Positions 61,808 to 64,000 of a stretch of DNA of 64,000 bases are shown here, one piece after another. The notes beneath the pieces are model-generated. The model ran no database searches. It was not told the DNA's origin and saw only the letters and a list, made by a program, of their open reading frames with translations. How positions within the stretch are numbered: position 1 is the stretch's first letter; every line of letters starts with the position of its first letter. This DNA comes from TA-20 sp035935115 (GTDB lineage Archaea > Thermoproteota > Nitrososphaeria > Nitrososphaerales > Nitrosopumilaceae): NCBI GenBank assembly GCA_035935115.1, contig DASYXK010000020.1:58844-122843 (forward strand), given 5' to 3'. The translations under genes and the position numbers were made by a program.

Positions 61808-62987
61808 CGACTATTTTGCCTCCAAACATTACTGCTTTTATGGTTGTTTCAGATGCTCTATGCACAATAGATGCATGAGGGTTATGCATCGGTTCTAAAT
61901 CAATAGCATGTTTATTGATAAAAATACAATCAGCCAAGCCATTAGGTTGGATTGTGCCCATATTCTTTTGTCGAAGCATTTTTGCGACATTTACTGTAGC
62001 CATCTTGAGTATAGATTTTGGATTTAGTCTAGTTTTTTGTAGCCCCATAGAGACTTTCCAGAGATAATCCATTTCTCTAAACATGTCAGGCGAGTTTATC
62101 ATTACATTATCTGTTCCTATTGTTAAATTGCAGCCAGTTTTCATCATTATATTAACATCTGGAATTCCTTCTGCAAGTGCAGCATTTGCACGTGGACAAA
62201 CAACAATACTGGTTTCATTTTTTGATGCAAGTATTAGATCGTTTTTTGATGCATGTGTCATATGAACCAGAAAATTTGGTTTAAGCAACAAAGCACGTTG
62301 AGTTTCTGTTTTTGTAGTTGTCTTTTTAGAAATCGTGCAGCTTTCTAATGTTTCAGCTGAGTGAATGGCTCTAATTTTTTGCACTTGAGAATAAAATTTT
62401 AATACAGAATCACTAAACTCGTTGGGGCCACTTACACCAATTCCATCACATTTCTTTAATAGATCACTAAGTTCCTTCTTTTTTGATTCAGGTAATGAAG
62501 TATTTTTTTTAATTGATTTTAAATCTTGGTAGTAATTTATTCTGCCAAGAATTATCGATCTAATTGGAAGTCCTTTGGTCGCATTCCGTAAAAGTTCAAT
62601 TCCATCTAAATCTCCTTCTCTAAAATCAACAAAAGTTGTGATTCCCTTTTTTATCATTGAAAGACAGGAATTTCTGATGAAACTTGTTAGATGTGATGTC
62701 TTAGAATTTGTTAGAATTTTTTGTTTAATACCTATAATTGGATGAATTTTTTCTTCTACACCAGAATCTAGACCAATATCTTTTCCTATTGAATCACCAA
62801 TGTGAGTATGTGCATTAATAAATCCAGGAATCAGGAGTAACCCTTCACAATCATAAACGTCTTCTTTCTTGTCTGGTTTTAGATTTGTGCCTATTTCCTT
62901 TATGAATTGACCAGAAATACGAATATTTGTACTATTAATGTAATCTAAATCATTTCCGTAAAGGATGCTGATATTTTTTATCAGCAT
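61794..62987 (-). CDS. Amidohydrolase of the ATZ/TRZ deaminase type in the riboflavin operon
   Basis: A 397-residue TIM-barrel amidohydrolase. The metal motif is INAHTHIGDS (HxH), then IRAIHSAETLES (His and Glu), FLVHMTHASKNDL (His) and LTIGTDNVMIN (Asp). This is the pattern of SAH, guanine and cytosine deaminase-like enzymes. Its end overlaps arfC by 14 bases and its start overlaps the GTP cyclohydrolase gene by 7 bases, so it is tightly bound into the riboflavin operon. It could deaminate the pyrimidine intermediate, or deformylate the product of GTP cyclohydrolase III. No function is proven by sequence. Confidence 0.85.
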   Translation of the reverse strand: MLIKNISILYGNDLDYINSTNIRISGQFIKEIGTNLKPDKKEDVYDCEGLLLIPGFINAHTHIGDSIGKDIGLDSGVEEKIHPIIGIKQKILTNSKTSHLTSFIRNSCLSMIKKGITTFVDFREGDLDGIELLRNATKGLPIRSIILGRINYYQDLKSIKKNTSLPESKKKELSDLLKKCDGIGVSGPNEFSDSVLKFYSQVQKIRAIHSAETLESCTISKKTTTKTETQRALLLKPNFLVHMTHASKNDLILASKNETSIVVCPRANAALAEGIPDVNIMMKTGCNLTIGTDNVMINSPDMFREMDYLWKVSMGLQKTRLNPKSILKMATVNVAKMLRQKNMGTIQPNGLADCIFINKHAIDLEPMHNPHASIVHRASETTIKAVMFGGKIVDGKI

Positions 62988-63733
62988 GTTAACTCAAGTA
63001 CTCGCTGCTGATTTTTACCAGAATCTCTGAATTCCCTAATAGCATCAAGAGATTTTGTTGCAAGTTTGGCAGCTTCTCGCGCAGTATTTGCAGTTCCAAT
63101 TCCGCAGTTTAATGCAATACCATGTTTTTCTTTCATCAAATTCAAGAATTTCACAGCATGATCCTTTCCATCACCTGAAGTAACTATCATAAAATTATCC
63201 CCGCCCATAAAGAATGTAAGACAGTTTTTTGTTAAGAAAAATTCTGACATTTCCGAATATAATTTGAACATAAGTGATGAAATCTCATATGGTGATTTTT
63301 TTGCTGAAATAGATGTAGAGCCATCTACATCCATATGCATTATCTGTACTAATTGTTCTGCCTTACCATCTACATAACCAAAAATATTATATTCTTTCTC
63401 TAAAATTATTTTAGATTTTCTTGCTTTGTCTGCATTCAGATTAGCCTCAAATGGAGAATCACCATATCCTATGGTCATAGAAAGCTGTAGATCAAATGAT
63501 TTTGCTAATTTTTTTTGAATTTCAATATGAGCATCTAGAGACAAACCATTTGTAACTGCAAAAAGCTCATCAAATCTATTAGAAAATACAAGACAGTTTT
63601 TTTCTGAAAAAAGATTTTGTATTTCGTTATAAATGGAAGATTGAAGCATCTGTAATTTGTGCTCTCTATCGCTACCCAAGGTAAGTGTCCATGGTCCATA
63701 TCCTGTAATTTTGATTATGGTAAGTTGGATCAT
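62981..63733 (-). CDS. arfA: GTP cyclohydrolase III (ArfA)
   Basis: A 250-residue protein with IQLTIIKITGYGPWTLTLGSDREH at the N-terminus (shortened here as GYGPWTLTLGSD), a repeat of the fold with GDSPFEANLNADKARK, VDGSTSIS and CLTFFMGGDNFMIV, and CGIGTANTAREAA. These are signatures of the archaeal GTP cyclohydrolase III family (MJ0145-like), related to nucleotidyl cyclases. It opens GTP to 2-amino-5-formylamino-6-ribosylamino-pyrimidinone 5'-phosphate for riboflavin and F420. It follows ribH and precedes the amidohydrolase. Confidence 0.92.
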   Translation of the reverse strand: MIQLTIIKITGYGPWTLTLGSDREHKLQMLQSSIYNEIQNLFSEKNCLVFSNRFDELFAVTNGLSLDAHIEIQKKLAKSFDLQLSMTIGYGDSPFEANLNADKARKSKIILEKEYNIFGYVDGKAEQLVQIMHMDVDGSTSISAKKSPYEISSLMFKLYSEMSEFFLTKNCLTFFMGGDNFMIVTSGDGKDHAVKFLNLMKEKHGIALNCGIGTANTAREAAKLATKSLDAIREFRDSGKNQQRVLELTC

Positions 63734-63734
63734 C

Positions 63735-64000
63735 TCATATTTTCCTTAACTGTTCAGCTATCTTTACTGCAGCTTCTACAGCTCTCTCTGCTACAGGCCT
63801 TATTCGTGCCTGCGCCTGTCTATCTGACATGCCTGGGCCTGTTATGCCTAAGGTTACTGGTTTTTGGTATTTTATAGAAAGCTCTGTTATTGCTCTAACC
63901 GTAGCATTTGTAATAAGTTCATCATGTTTTGTTTGTCCTTTTATCACAGCCCCAAGAGTAACTACTGCCTCTATCTCCTTTTTTTTTAATAAGGAATCAA
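63735..64000 (-). CDS. ribH: 6,7-dimethyl-8-ribityllumazine synthase (5' end outside window)
   Basis: The frame is open to the window edge; the internal ATG at 63947 is not the start. The visible 88 codons read DSLLKKKEIEAVVTLGAVIK, GQTKHDELITNATVRAITEL, then KPVTLGITGPGMSDRQAQAR. VTLGAVIKGQTKHDE is the lumazine-synthase signature, with the catalytic His. It condenses the ribityl-aminouracil with 3,4-dihydroxybutanone phosphate. The gene ends one base before arfA, so both are in the same operon. Confidence 0.93.
   Translation of the reverse strand, partial: DSLLKKKEIEAVVTLGAVIKGQTKHDELITNATVRAITELSIKYQKPVTLGITGPGMSDRQAQARIRPVAERAVEAAVKIAEQLRKI

Overview
The window is a gene-dense, AT-rich stretch of an archaeal chromosome. 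It looks like a Thaumarchaeon (class Nitrososphaeria, probably the Nitrosopumilales group). The basis is the mix of archaeal information-processing genes (aIF2 alpha and gamma, TFE, Pelota, LSm, NAC, Nop10, S6e, uL2, Trm56, GatDE, RadB-like, SRP RNA, a BHB intron in a tRNA) with genes that look bacterial-derived (GrpE-DnaK-DnaJ, bacterial-type MetK), a near-complete B12 block, and TATA-box, often leaderless, gene starts. The assignment is inferred from gene content; no 16S or ammonia-oxidation gene is present.

Layout. 1-10.2 kb is a surface-glycan region: a flippase fused to a membrane glycosyltransferase (cut by the window edge), two methyltransferases, two GT4 glycosyltransferases, a glutaminase-less asparagine-synthase-like protein, a nucleotide-sugar dehydrogenase and a sugar epimerase. 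10.3-14.1 kb holds a radical SAM protein of the tetraether lipid synthase group, divergent from a TrmB regulator with two palindromes between them, then a DtxR regulator, a Cys-rich mini-protein, a YjbQ gene interrupted by a stop codon, and a likely C/D box guide RNA. 14.1-25.6 kb is mostly housekeeping: Pelota, CutA, site-2 protease, TtuA-like thiolase, SRP RNA, acylphosphatase, uL2, CDC48 and GatD-GatE. 25.6-31.4 kb holds a divergent PII protein, tRNA-Leu, a nucleotidase, and the dnaJ-dnaK-grpE operon. 31.4-42.5 kb has a DUF354 protein, tRNA-Gln with a 17-nt intron in the D arm, an ABC-2 exporter, RPA, Lhr helicase, RadB, LSm and MetK. 42.5-49.8 kb is the cobalamin block (CbiD, CbiG, CbiX, CbiC, CbiA, CobO), with a geranylgeranyl reductase in the middle. 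49.8-61.2 kb is translation and N-glycosylation: aIF2 alpha, Nop10, an AglB/STT3 oligosaccharyltransferase fused to a cyclophilin, a frameshifted PIN protein, aIF2 gamma, S6e, tRNA-Gly, NAC, a PUA protein, an AbrB-PhoU regulator, HflX, Trm56 and TFE. 61.1-64 kb is a riboflavin operon (RibH, GTP cyclohydrolase III, an amidohydrolase, ArfC-like reductase).

How the parts fit together. The glycan region could build a lipid-linked sugar, the flippase could move it across the membrane, and AglB could attach it to secreted proteins that its own cyclophilin domain may then help fold. The Tes-like protein and the geranylgeranyl reductase are both plausible membrane-lipid enzymes. GatDE makes Gln-tRNA(Gln), whose intron-bearing tRNA lies in the same window. 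The riboflavin operon contains an amidohydrolase placed where a pathway step lacks a known archaeal enzyme.

The most interesting leads are the AglB-cyclophilin fusion, the riboflavin-operon amidohydrolase, the flippase-glycosyltransferase fusion, the Tes/TrmB intergenic palindromes, the D-arm tRNA intron, the C/D box RNA, the half-degenerate two-domain CbiX, and two interrupted genes (yjbQ and the PIN gene).
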